The position numbers and the translations under genes are program-made. From a virus, in the IMG/VR virus record IMGVR_UViG_3300035698_003013, positions 1 through 29,999 of that record: a stretch of 29,999 bases of DNA; one strand, written 5' to 3'. Positions 7,329 through 12,836 of the stretch are shown piece after piece (within the stretch, counting starts at the first letter, position 1; each line of letters begins with the position of its first letter). The notes beneath the pieces are model-generated. The model was given only the letters and a program-made list of their open reading frames with translations. It was not told where the DNA came from and did not search any database.

Positions 7329-8198
7329 ATGTCAAAAGAATTCATAACAACAGAACTAGCTAAATATAACTTGCCTAATGCGGTTATAGCTAAACTAAAA
7401 GAGGATTATTTGCCTTTAGTGGTAAAAGATGTCAGCGACATTGAAGGATATGTGGTGTGTAAGGAAAAACATCAAGAGGTTAAGAAGCTCCGCACAGACA
7501 TTGAAAAGAAAAGAATTGAACTAAAAGCAGATAGCGTGAAGTTTGGCAAAGCCGTAGATGGCGAGGCAAAACGGTTAACCCTTGGGGTTAAGGAAATCGA
7601 AGATCACCTACAAGAACAGAGGGCAATAGTGGAGGATGAAAAGAAGCGTCTTGTCGAAGAAGCTGAACTCAAGGCTCAAGAGGAAGAAACCCGGCTAAAG
7701 AAAGCAGAAGAAGATCGGCTCGAAGATATAAGAAAGAAACAAGAGGTTGAGTCTCAGAGACTTATTGATGAACAAAACCGGATAGATGCAGACAAGAGAG
7801 CTATCGAAGAAGAAAAATATAAGATAGGGCAGGAGAAGTTAAGGCAGGAACAAGATAAGAAAGAAGCGATCGAATCCAAGAAACGTGCTGAACAAGAAGA
7901 AAAAGACCGGATAGCTCAAGAAAAACGTCAGGCCGAAGAAGTAAAGAAAGCTGAGAAGGCGGCAGCAGAAAGGGCAATCAGGGAAAAAGAAGAAGCTGAT
8001 GAAAAAGCAAGACTAGCTGTAGAAAAGAAAAAAAGGGTAGCTCCTGATAAGGATAAACTGACAATGCTTAAAGATTCTTTGCTTGATATAGACATGCCTC
8101 TTGTTAAGTCTGAAGAAGCAACGACAATATTGGATCATGCTAGATTAACCATAGGCAAAATTGTTATATTTATAGAAACCGAAGTTGACAAACTCTAA
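7329..8198 (+). CDS. Long coiled-coil protein of the recombination cluster
   Basis: 289 residues. The N-terminal 100 (VSDIEGYVVCKEKHQEVKKLRTDIEKKRIELKADSVKFGKAVDGEAKRLT) fit a common phage family encoded near ERF/RecT and YqaJ genes, with 'R.~IEK.RK.LK..al.~gr.VD.eAKrl'. Residues about 95-235 are an almost uninterrupted Glu/Lys/Arg/Ala coiled coil (KKRLVEEAELKAQEEETRLKK...). The last 50 form a folded-looking end. AAAGGAGAATC gives the start. The function is not established. A recombination accessory or scaffold role is inferred from synteny. The last base overlaps the next ATG. Confidence 0.75.
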   Translation: MSKEFITTELAKYNLPNAVIAKLKEDYLPLVVKDVSDIEGYVVCKEKHQEVKKLRTDIEKKRIELKADSVKFGKAVDGEAKRLTLGVKEIEDHLQEQRAIVEDEKKRLVEEAELKAQEEETRLKKAEEDRLEDIRKKQEVESQRLIDEQNRIDADKRAIEEEKYKIGQEKLRQEQDKKEAIESKKRAEQEEKDRIAQEKRQAEEVKKAEKAAAERAIREKEEADEKARLAVEKKKRVAPDKDKLTMLKDSLLDIDMPLVKSEEATTILDHARLTIGKIVIFIETEVDKL

Positions 8199-8557
8199 TG
8201 GATAGCGTAATGCGATTAGTCGAATTGTCAGATTTGTTCCGAGCAGCTAAAACAGTTGAAGAACTTGAGGCTGTTCGGAGCAGGGTTCGATCAGAAGTAA
8301 AGAATATGCCCAAAGATTCACAACAATGGTTATTAGATGAATTAAATAGTGCTAAAAGACTATTTGAATTGCCAGATATACCGGAGAAACTACTTAAAAA
8401 ACTGGAGAAAGAAAATGGAACTAATACACATAGAACAGAACATGAGAGAAGCAGTAAACAAGATCGGAGAAATAGGAAAAGAATACGCTACGGCAAAGGG
8501 TTTAAGCTACCAGATGCAAGAGATGAGAAAAGTCGTTCTAGCCAGAGTGATGTGTGA
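8198..8557 (+). CDS. Hypothetical protein, C-terminus overlaps next gene
   Basis: 119 codons starting in a one-base overlap with the previous stop (TAATGG). Residues 1-72 look like a real helical protein (MRLVELSDLFRAAKTVEELEAVRSRVRSEVKNMPKDSQQWLLDELNSAKRLFELPDIPEKLLKKLEKE). After that the frame overlaps a strong gene for 143 bases and turns into an Arg/Ser/Lys-rich sequence, typical of an out-of-frame tail. Either the tail is simply tolerated or the stop was lost by mutation. I do not recognise a family. Confidence 0.55.
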   Translation: MDSVMRLVELSDLFRAAKTVEELEAVRSRVRSEVKNMPKDSQQWLLDELNSAKRLFELPDIPEKLLKKLEKENGTNTHRTEHERSSKQDRRNRKRIRYGKGFKLPDARDEKSRSSQSDV

Positions 8558-8750
8558 GATTGAAGGTAGTGCTGTAAGCCGGGAAGCTGAAGCTAGAGCA
8601 AGTAAGCGGTATGAAGAACACCTTGAAGCCACAAAGGAAGCTATAGTCGAAGAAACCCGATTAAGGGCAGAGTACGAAAGGTGGAAGGCACAGTATGAAT
8701 CATGTAGATCGTTATTGTCGATGGAGAAGGCAAAAACTAATATACGTTAG
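8415..8750 (+). CDS. Coiled-coil early phage protein
   Basis: Upstream in-frame codons reach 8349, but GGAGAAAG just before ATG 8415 and the match of the remaining protein to a familiar type favour 8415 (111 aa). The protein reads ELIHIEQNMREAVNKIGEIGKEYATAKG, then EMRKVVLARVMCEIEGSAVSREAEARAS, then HLEATKEAIVEETRLRAEYERWKAQYESCRSLLS. This 'MRK.vlA......egs.~.rea.A..s..Y..~l.gl..A...~...A.~e~~~a.fe~wRs' layout is widespread in early regions of tailed phages. Its function is unknown to me. Confidence 0.7.
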   Translation: MELIHIEQNMREAVNKIGEIGKEYATAKGLSYQMQEMRKVVLARVMCEIEGSAVSREAEARASKRYEEHLEATKEAIVEETRLRAEYERWKAQYESCRSLLSMEKAKTNIR

Positions 8751-8759
8751 GGGGAAATC

Positions 8760-8990
8760 ATGCATCCAATACACGAACTATGTGCGGCAGTAATAAAACA
8801 AGCGGTTTACGATAAGAACTATGATTTTAGTAAAAGGGTAAGCCTAAATAAGCCAGAATTAAGGAAAGATAGACGTACTGCGAAGTTATTTTTAGACAAA
8901 GAAAGTAAACAGCTAGAAAACTTTATTGATTTCTGGCAGATGGATATAGATGCTAATGTTGTTAGAAGGTTAGCGAAGGAGGGAAAATGA
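8760..8990 (+). CDS. Hypothetical protein
   Basis: 76 residues. GGGGGAA lies before the ATG, and the stop overlaps the next start (ATGA). Basic and helical, with several aromatic residues near the end (KQLENFIDFWQMDIDANVVRRLAKEGK). It recalls small phage proteins that carry a helix before a 'D.d...vrrl' tail, but I assign no family. Confidence 0.6.
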   Translation: MHPIHELCAAVIKQAVYDKNYDFSKRVSLNKPELRKDRRTAKLFLDKESKQLENFIDFWQMDIDANVVRRLAKEGK

Positions 8991-9283
8991 GAAAGGTTTT
9001 AATGAGTATAATAGTCTTGTGTTTTATTGTATTTAGTTTTTGGGCTGTAACATTTAATATTTACGATACACCCTATATGCAAAAGTTTGTTGGCAAAGTT
9101 TATTTACACAAGTTAGAGATGTGGAGAAATGTTTCAAGAGGTGAGATAGTAGAAGAAAATGAGAACACTATAATATTGCATTTTATGCCAACTTCGTTTA
9201 ACAAAAAGATAGGGGTAAGTTGGGATTGCGTAGATGGGTTTCACGATAAAAAAGACTTTGTGTATTATGATAATAGGACTTAG
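8987..9283 (+). CDS. Small membrane-anchored protein
   Basis: 98 residues. Residues about 4-24 form a hydrophobic segment (VLMSIIVLCFIVFSFWAVTF) after MRK, fitting a signal anchor with the rest outside the cytoplasm. The following part is soluble (KVYLHKLEMWRNVSRGEIVEENENTIILHF). Start by ATGA overlap, with AAGGAGG just upstream. Unknown family. It is the first of several envelope-targeted small genes. Confidence 0.6.
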   Translation: MRKVLMSIIVLCFIVFSFWAVTFNIYDTPYMQKFVGKVYLHKLEMWRNVSRGEIVEENENTIILHFMPTSFNKKIGVSWDCVDGFHDKKDFVYYDNRT

Positions 9284-9296
9284 CAGGGGAGAAATA

Positions 9297-9476
9297 ATGG
9301 AAAATAAAATATGTCCGTTTATGAGTAGGCCAGTAGGAGTTATAGATAGTTCGGTTATGGAGTGGGTGGATTGTCAAAAAGAAGAATGTATGGCATGGGG
9401 GAAAGTTAAACAATATGACAATGACGGAAGATGGGTTAAAATAGAGGGTTGCAAACTAATCCATAAGGAGAAATAA
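9297..9476 (+). CDS. Cys-rich small phage protein (CPFMSRPV type)
   Basis: ATG 9297 follows AGGGGAGAAATA and is preferred over the upstream in-frame codon at 9234 (59 aa). The protein reads MENKICPFMSRPVGVIDSS....VDCQKEECMAWGKV...GRWVKIEGCKLI. The pattern 'CPFMSrPV....~vpC....CmAW......GyCrLI' is a recurring small protein type in phage and prophage early regions, with four Cys that probably bind metal. No function is known to me. The stop overlaps the next ATG by one base. Confidence 0.7.
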   Translation: MENKICPFMSRPVGVIDSSVMEWVDCQKEECMAWGKVKQYDNDGRWVKIEGCKLIHKEK

Positions 9477-9598
9477 TGGAAATACTAATAGTGCTAATAT
9501 TTTTTGGTTTTTTCGGCATGGCATGGGCCACAAAGGAAAAAGCTCACCGGATTAACAAAGAGATGGAGGGGAATGAGCCAGAAACAAAGAATACTTAA
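9476..9598 (+). CDS. Single-helix membrane peptide
   Basis: 40 residues beginning in the TAATG overlap with the previous gene and preceded by AAGGAG. Residues 2-19 are strongly hydrophobic (EILIVLIFFGFFGMAWA) followed by a charged tail (TKEKAHRINKEMEGNEPETKNT). This is a typical type of phage mini membrane protein. The last 26 bases overlap the winged-helix gene. Confidence 0.5.
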   Translation: MEILIVLIFFGFFGMAWATKEKAHRINKEMEGNEPETKNT

Positions 9599-9695
9599 AC
9601 ACATTGAAACGCATGGATCAATCTCACCTATTGAAGCGTTAAATAGCTGTAATTGCTTCAGGCTTGCAGCGAGAATATCTGACTTAAAAAAATGA
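9573..9695 (+). CDS. Winged-helix DNA-binding protein, truncated by frameshift
   Basis: ATG 9573 follows GGAGGGG. The 40 residues (MSQKQRILKHIETHGSISPIEALNSCNCFRLAARISDLKK) match the first half of a widespread phage winged-helix type: 'IL..L..G.SITp.EAl..~GcfRLaARI.DLR..GH.I'. The frame stops at TGA 9693, right after seven A. In the +1 frame the expected wing continues as EGHAITTTMTNGYATYSIS and ends at 9777. The gene is therefore either frameshifted (mutation or homopolymer miscall) or read by +1 slippage at AAA-TGA. Family recognition is firm. The status of the break is open. Confidence 0.75.
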   Translation: MSQKQRILKHIETHGSISPIEALNSCNCFRLAARISDLKK

Positions 9696-9777
9696 AGGAC
9701 ATGCTATAACTACTACTATGACTAATGGATATGCTACATACTCTATCAGCGAGAGTGTACCGGAGCAACTGTTTTAG
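9694..9777 (+). other. Out-of-frame remainder of the winged-helix gene
   Basis: Twenty-seven codons in the +1 frame relative to 9573-9695, reading EGHAITTTMTNGYATYSISE then SVPEQLF and a stop. There is no start codon or ribosome binding site of its own in a sensible place. Its content is the expected recognition-helix end and beta wing of the upstream protein (GHxI..T.....YA.Y). Confidence 0.6.
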
Positions 9778-9785
9778 TGATTTTC

Positions 9786-9813
9786 TTGCATTTCAAAATA
9801 AGTAGTATATACT
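9786..9813 (+). promoter_or_regulatory. Predicted promoter for the noncoding locus
   Basis: TTGCAT (9786-9791), a 16-base spacer and TATACT (9808-9813). The upstream context TTTCTTGCA and the 16-base spacing are the same as at the 5318 promoter, which raises confidence in both. The predicted start is near 9820, just ahead of the first long stem arm at 9831. Confidence 0.6.
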
Positions 9814-9819
9814 TGTACT

Positions 9820-9950
9820 ATGATAAGAAATTGGATCGCTCGATATGATAAAAAAAATCAAATTAAAATTTAACTGTAAGCCGGATAGGTGCGTATCTTC
9901 TGTCGATCCCCGACATGTCGAGCGATCCAACACTGATTCCGGCTTTTTTA
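9820..9950 (+). ncRNA. Candidate structured small RNA with interleaved stems
   Basis: The transcript from the 9786 promoter would contain arm A (9831-9847), which pairs with A' (9914-9930) over 17 positions, with one G-U pair and no mismatch in RNA. Inside that loop, arm B (9878-9885, AAGCCGGA) pairs perfectly with B' (9938-9945, TCCGGCTT), which lies outside it. The stems therefore interleave as A-B-A'-B', a pseudoknot or two exclusive folds. B' runs into a T tract. A small hairpin (9901-9905 with 9911-9915) competes with A'. No reading frame of note crosses the locus. Seen in sequence: promoter-like boxes, stems and T tract. Inferred: a discrete RNA. Confidence 0.55.
9878..9950 (+). terminator. 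Intrinsic terminator with long loop
   Basis: AAGCCGGA (9878-9885) and TCCGGCTT (9938-9945) form an 8-bp GC-rich stem that runs into TTTTTTA. The 52-base loop is long and contains A' and a small hairpin that shorten the effective distance. If the A-A' helix forms first, this stem can form only as a pseudoknot, so termination could be conditional. Confidence 0.5.
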
Positions 9951-9963
9951 TTTAGGGGTTATT

Positions 9964-10503
9964 ATGGCTAAACGATTAACCGATTCACGCAAATACCATG
10001 ATCCTTGGTTCAGAAAGCTACAGCCGAAGTATAAACTTTTGTGGGATTATATACTTTGTACTTGCGATCATGCAGGGATTTATAAGGTTGACTTAGATAT
10101 GGCTACATTTTGTGTTGGCATAGACTTTACAAACGAAGAAACCTTGCAACATCTAGGAGACAGAATCCACATAGTTACAGAGGAAGTATGGTTTCTACCT
10201 AAGTTCTTCATGTTTCAGTACGGAGAAAACAATGGTAGTAAGGCTTGTGTTTCTGCTCTTAAATTGATTTCCTCTAGAAACTTAATTAAACTGTTGCCTA
10301 ACTGTTACCAAACAGTTAAGAACAAGAACAAGAACAAGAACAAGGATAAGGTTAAGGTTAAGAACAAGGACAAGAACAAGAAAAAAGCCGAAGTTGATAC
10401 AATAAAAAATGAGTTGCCGCGAGAAAAGCACAAGGGAACAGCTAGAGACTTCAAAGAAATAGTAGAGGAGTACAAGAATGGCAAGCCTAGAAAAAGTAAC
10501 TAG
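9964..10503 (+). CDS. Replication-initiator-like phage protein with Lys/Asn repeat
   Basis: 179 residues, preceded by TAGGGGTT. Residues 1-85 (MAKRLTDSRKYHDPWFRKLQPKYKLLWDYILCTCDHAGIYKVDLDMATFCVG...VWFLPKFFMFQYG) match the N-terminal helical domain of phage replisome-organiser or O-like proteins: 'DPWFRkL.PkyKLfW.yllD.CDhaGiw.vd'. These proteins bind the phage origin or load helicase. Residues about 119-145 are a low-complexity run of Lys-Asn and Lys-Asp pairs encoded by near-perfect 6-base repeats, and then a short basic tail. The C-terminal partner-binding domain expected in longer homologues is absent, so this may be a shortened form. Position directly after the noncoding locus fits an origin-proximal gene. 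Confidence 0.65.
   Translation: MAKRLTDSRKYHDPWFRKLQPKYKLLWDYILCTCDHAGIYKVDLDMATFCVGIDFTNEETLQHLGDRIHIVTEEVWFLPKFFMFQYGENNGSKACVSALKLISSRNLIKLLPNCYQTVKNKNKNKNKDKVKVKNKDKNKKKAEVDTIKNELPREKHKGTARDFKEIVEEYKNGKPRKSN
10318..10382 (+). repeat. Hexanucleotide tandem repeat (AAGAAC-type)
   Basis: Four or more AAGAAC units followed by AAGGAT/AAGGTT/AAGAAC variants, all in frame, encode the Lys-Asn run of the replication protein. The degenerate end suggests expansion by slippage followed by drift. A poly-Lys linker is the likely protein effect. Confidence 0.8.
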
Positions 10504-10675
10504 AGAAAACCAATATTACAAAGTAGCGTGGTGTAAAAACTGTCAGCTACACATATCAACTACAAATATATACGCTGAATGTCCAAGCTGCAACACAAGT
10601 ATTGTAGCTGTAGAACCGGAAAAGATAATTGAGATTCTTAAATTTTATGGTAAGAATGAAAAAATACCTTTCTAG
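10478..10675 (+). CDS. Zinc-ribbon mini-protein
   Basis: 65 residues. GAGGAG lies before ATG 10478, and the gene overlaps the previous one by 26 bases. WCKNC (residues about 18-22) and CPSC (about 35-38) are separated by 12 residues and form a standard zinc ribbon. The rest is short strands and one helix (EPEKIIEILKFYGKNEKIPF). No target is recognisable. Confidence 0.65.
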   Translation: MASLEKVTRENQYYKVAWCKNCQLHISTTNIYAECPSCNTSIVAVEPEKIIEILKFYGKNEKIPF

Positions 10676-10683
10676 GAGGAAAA

Positions 10684-11166
10684 ATGAAAGCACTAATAAT
10701 AATAGCCTGTTTGTTTTTGGTGGGGTGTGGGGAGAAAGAAATAGAAACAAGAACAGAATATATATCCACAAAGGAAATTGGAAGGGCATATATATATTTT
10801 TGTAAAAGCTATCGGGGGTGTTCAAGACAATGGCATTGGATTTCTATAATAGAAGGCAATCAAGAACATAATGAACAAGCAATAATTCTTTCAAGGAATG
10901 ATGCTACCGCAAAATTAAGATTTTATACAAGTCCAGCACCGGGAGGCAGAAGCGTAGAAATAGACATACCAAACGAACTCATTTATTTATATGAAAAAGA
11001 AAAAGAAACCAAAAAAATAGAAAAAAACACAGAAAGAAGGCAAACAAAACTTGAGGAATATTTTAAAAATAACTCAATCTCACTTGAACTGGATATTAGA
11101 AAAATGCATCAATATGGGTCTGAGGTTGATGTGTGTTTTGGGATAAAAGAGAAGGAGATGAAATGA
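10684..11166 (+). CDS. Phage-encoded lipoprotein
   Basis: 160 residues with AGGAGG before the ATG. The first 17 form a lipoprotein signal: MKA, a hydrophobic core (LIIIACLFLV), then lipobox LVGC with Cys at about 15 and GEKE after it. The mature part is polar, with a beta-rich front (YISTKEIGRAYIYFCKSYRGCSRQWHWISIIEGN), SPAPGGRSVEIDIP and a charged helix. Known phage lipoproteins include superinfection-exclusion factors that block receptors. That role is possible here but rests only on export and on the neighbouring envelope genes. The stop overlaps the next ATG. Confidence 0.7.
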   Translation: MKALIIIACLFLVGCGEKEIETRTEYISTKEIGRAYIYFCKSYRGCSRQWHWISIIEGNQEHNEQAIILSRNDATAKLRFYTSPAPGGRSVEIDIPNELIYLYEKEKETKKIEKNTERRQTKLEEYFKNNSISLELDIRKMHQYGSEVDVCFGIKEKEMK

Positions 11167-11351
11167 TACAAGTTCAAATTGTTGTTCAAATGAAAAATCA
11201 AAAAGCAAAAATATCTGTTAACTTACTTGAAAGGGAAGATGTAACAGACCTTGAGAGATATTTCGCAAAAGGAATAGAATCCCTTATGGAAGATTTCTTA
11301 AAGACGTTTCCGGTGGAAAAGTTTGAAAGGATAAATAAGGAGGGGAAATGA
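11163..11351 (+). CDS. Hypothetical small soluble protein
   Basis: ATG 11163 is in an ATGA overlap with the lipoprotein stop and follows AAGGAGATG (62 aa). The protein has a short strand (IQVQIVVQMKNQKAKISVNLL) and an acidic helix (EDVTDLERYFAKGIESLMEDFLKTFP). The stop overlaps the next start. No family recognised. Confidence 0.6.
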   Translation: MIQVQIVVQMKNQKAKISVNLLEREDVTDLERYFAKGIESLMEDFLKTFPVEKFERINKEGK

Positions 11352-11611
11352 TAACAACTAAAAGCATAAAACTATGGATAATGGTGGTGATAATATTAAT
11401 TTATGGGTATATCTTGACGGCACATGCTGATGATGAGTTAGTATTTTCAGATAATGTCACTCCATATGCTGCTGAAATAACTCCGGGGAAATGGACTTTT
11501 TGCTTAGATTCTAATTGGTACGAATATCGTGGCAAGACATTCAAAACACTAGGCGAACTAATAGTATACGCAGTTAAGGTTGACGTAACCGATAAGTACA
11601 AGGAGGAATAA
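11348..11611 (+). CDS. Exported small protein
   Basis: 87 residues. A typical Sec signal at residues about 1-27 has a basic start (ITTKSIK), a hydrophobic core (LWIMVVIILIYGYIL) and a likely cut after AHA before DDELV. The mature part (about 60 residues) has one Cys and aromatic residues (WTFCLDSNWYEYRGKTFKTLGELIVYAV). AAGGAGGGGA precedes the ATG. It would act in the periplasm or at the cell surface. The function is unknown. Confidence 0.65.
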   Translation: MITTKSIKLWIMVVIILIYGYILTAHADDELVFSDNVTPYAAEITPGKWTFCLDSNWYEYRGKTFKTLGELIVYAVKVDVTDKYKEE

Positions 11612-11612
11612 C

Positions 11613-11696
11613 ATGGGTGGACAAATAGCTTTAACTTTAATGTTGATAGTATTTGTAGTGATTGTTCTTGTGTACTGGTTGGGATCGCTTAAATGA
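11613..11696 (+). CDS. 27-residue membrane peptide
   Basis: AGGAGGAATAAC precedes ATG 11613. The sequence is MGGQ followed by a single hydrophobic helix (IALTLMLIVFVVIVLVYWLG) and SLK. The stop overlaps the next start (ATGA). The strong ribosome binding site and coupling argue that it is translated. Single-helix mini-proteins in phages can modify membrane enzymes or block entry. No specific match. Confidence 0.55.
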   Translation: MGGQIALTLMLIVFVVIVLVYWLGSLK

Positions 11697-11839
11697 GAAC
11701 CGCAATAATCGCTATGATAGTCGCTCTATACATATACGGAGTGTTGGTAAGCAACGATTATATGTATAAAAAAGGATTTGAAGATGGGATATCATCATTA
11801 AATAACGTAGAGGAGGAAAATGGTCAAGCCACATATTAA
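11693..11839 (+). CDS. Small single-helix membrane protein
   Basis: 48 residues starting in an ATGA overlap. Residues 3-17 are hydrophobic (TAIIAMIVALYIYGVLV), then SNDYMYKKGFEDGISSL and an acidic end. The 'YkKGf~dG' segment after a helix occurs in small phage membrane proteins. The last 20 bases overlap the nuclease gene and supply its AGGAGG site. Confidence 0.5.
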   Translation: MRTAIIAMIVALYIYGVLVSNDYMYKKGFEDGISSLNNVEEENGQATY

Positions 11840-12203
11840 AGGCAAGAACTTTGAAAGGGAAATAGCTAAAGACTTGGGTAATCGTTTTAACGCTAACGTG
11901 AGAAGAACTCCTAACTCCGGTGGTATTGAAGGTTTTATGCGGCAAGACATTATTTGTTTAGACCCTGATTCTATACTCAACGAATTTTTCATGGAACTTA
12001 AAAAACAAGAGTCGCTTAATTGTCATAAAGTATACTGGCGAACTAAAGGGTTAAGTCCAGCGAACAAGAAACCTATTGTAATCTGGAAAAAGAACAACGA
12101 TCCAGAGCCGATAGTCGCAATAGGGTACGATGATTTCTGTAATTTGCTAGAGATCATAGAAGAATATAAAAACTTGCTCAAGGAAACAAAGGAAATGATG
12201 TGA
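11820..12203 (+). CDS. PD-(D/E)XK nuclease, Holliday-junction-resolvase-like
   Basis: 127 residues. AGGAGG (11811-11816) lies four bases before the ATG. The opening KGKNFEREIAKDLGNRF, then VRRTPNSGGIEGFMRQDII and FFMELKKQESL give the family pattern: a helix with E (about 13), D in QDII (about 43) and E-x-K in MELKK (about 58-60). This is the fold of phage RecU/Hjc-like resolvases and related endonucleases. It would cut branched DNA before packaging or assist replication. Exact specificity cannot be read. Confidence 0.75.
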   Translation: MVKPHIKGKNFEREIAKDLGNRFNANVRRTPNSGGIEGFMRQDIICLDPDSILNEFFMELKKQESLNCHKVYWRTKGLSPANKKPIVIWKKNNDPEPIVAIGYDDFCNLLEIIEEYKNLLKETKEMM

Positions 12204-12352
12204 GTCTGGGCAATAAACCTAGAGTATATAAAAACTGGGAGGTATGGATATGCATGATTTTAAGTGGCCTGATGGTATGTTTAGTAACAGTAGCAGTTGC
12301 AAAATCTACAAAACATATACTATTGAGCATATGGTCGTGTGTGTGGTCGTAA
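12200..12352 (+). CDS. Possible membrane peptide overlapping next gene
   Basis: 50 codons from GTG 12200 (GTGA overlap with the nuclease stop). A hydrophobic stretch (CMILSGLMVCLVTVAVA) lies at residues about 18-34. There is no distinct ribosome binding site, so it depends on coupling. It overlaps the frame at 12250 for 103 bases. Only one of the two may be real, and the downstream one has the better start. Confidence 0.35.
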   Translation: MSLGNKPRVYKNWEVWICMILSGLMVCLVTVAVAKSTKHILLSIWSCVWS

Positions 12353-12414
12353 GTGCGGTCTTAGGATTATTTTTTGGTGTAGCGTTAACTTTTACTTATA
12401 TGTTGGGGTTATGA
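12250..12414 (+). CDS. Small membrane protein with C-terminal helix
   Basis: 54 residues. GGGAGG lies about seven bases before ATG 12250. A polar front (HDFKWPDGMFSNSSSCKIYKTYTIEH) is followed by a hydrophobic C-terminus (MVVCVVVSAVLGLFFGVALTFTYMLGL), so it would be tail-anchored or span once. No family recognised. Confidence 0.5.
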   Translation: MHDFKWPDGMFSNSSSCKIYKTYTIEHMVVCVVVSAVLGLFFGVALTFTYMLGL

Positions 12415-12425
12415 CGGGAGGAAAA

Positions 12426-12836
12426 ATGAAACAAATTAAAATAGTATCAAGATATGACAAGGATAAGATTCTTTTATGTGGAGAATATGAATCTATTAAA
12501 GACTGTTTAGAAAAAAACAGGGGGGCGTATTTGTCTGAGGCGAATTTGTCTGGGGCGTATTTGTCTGGGGCGAATTTGTCTGGGGCGAATTTGTCTGGGG
12601 CGAATTTGTCTGGGGTGGGAAACTACTCAGAAAACCACGATTTTTTTATACAGTTAATAAGGAATAATTCTAAAAAGTTTACTCAACGACAACAAGAAGT
12701 TGCAAGCACAATATTTGCATTTAAGTTATGTTGGGAAAGCATAAAAAAGCGATATAAAAAAGAAGCGACACCTATGTTTAAGAAACTGGATAAATTGGGT
12801 TGGAGCGAATACTTAAAGAGATGGGAGGGAATATGA
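12426..12836 (+). CDS. Pentapeptide-repeat protein
   Basis: ATG 12426 follows GGGAGGAAAA and is preferred over an earlier in-frame codon (136 aa). Residues 1-33 form a small domain, then six consecutive pentapeptides of the A(Y/N)LS(E/G) type (about residues 34-63), the signature of the right-handed quadrilateral helix. The C-terminal half is a separate helical domain (SENHDFFIQLIRN...KRYKKEATPMFKKLDKLGWSEYLKRW). Six repeats make one and a half coils, much shorter than in DNA-mimicking gyrase-protecting proteins. The function is unknown. The stop overlaps the next ATG. Confidence 0.75.
   Translation: MKQIKIVSRYDKDKILLCGEYESIKDCLEKNRGAYLSEANLSGAYLSGANLSGANLSGANLSGVGNYSENHDFFIQLIRNNSKKFTQRQQEVASTIFAFKLCWESIKKRYKKEATPMFKKLDKLGWSEYLKRWEGI
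12525..12614 (+). repeat. Six tandem 15-base repeats encoding pentapeptides
   Basis: Six units of the form GCG(A/T)ATTTGTCTG(G/A)G follow one another without gaps. The last three copies are identical. Near identity at DNA level, not only protein level, shows recent expansion or correction by slippage, so copy number may vary between relatives. Confidence 0.9.

Noticed and set aside
7329-8198. SbcC/SMC-type ATPase, suggested by the long coiled coil
   Set aside because: No Walker A or Walker B motif is present. The N-terminal pattern fits a common phage coiled-coil family instead.
8340-8420. Programmed -1 frameshift at TTAAAAAAC linking the 8198 and 8415 frames
   Set aside because: The run is not in the X-XXY-YYZ phase of the 8198 frame, and the 8415 gene has its own GGAGAAAG site and start.
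12525-12614. CRISPR array
   Set aside because: The 15-base units are contiguous, have no spacers and are in frame, encoding pentapeptides. No other spaced repeat was seen in the window.
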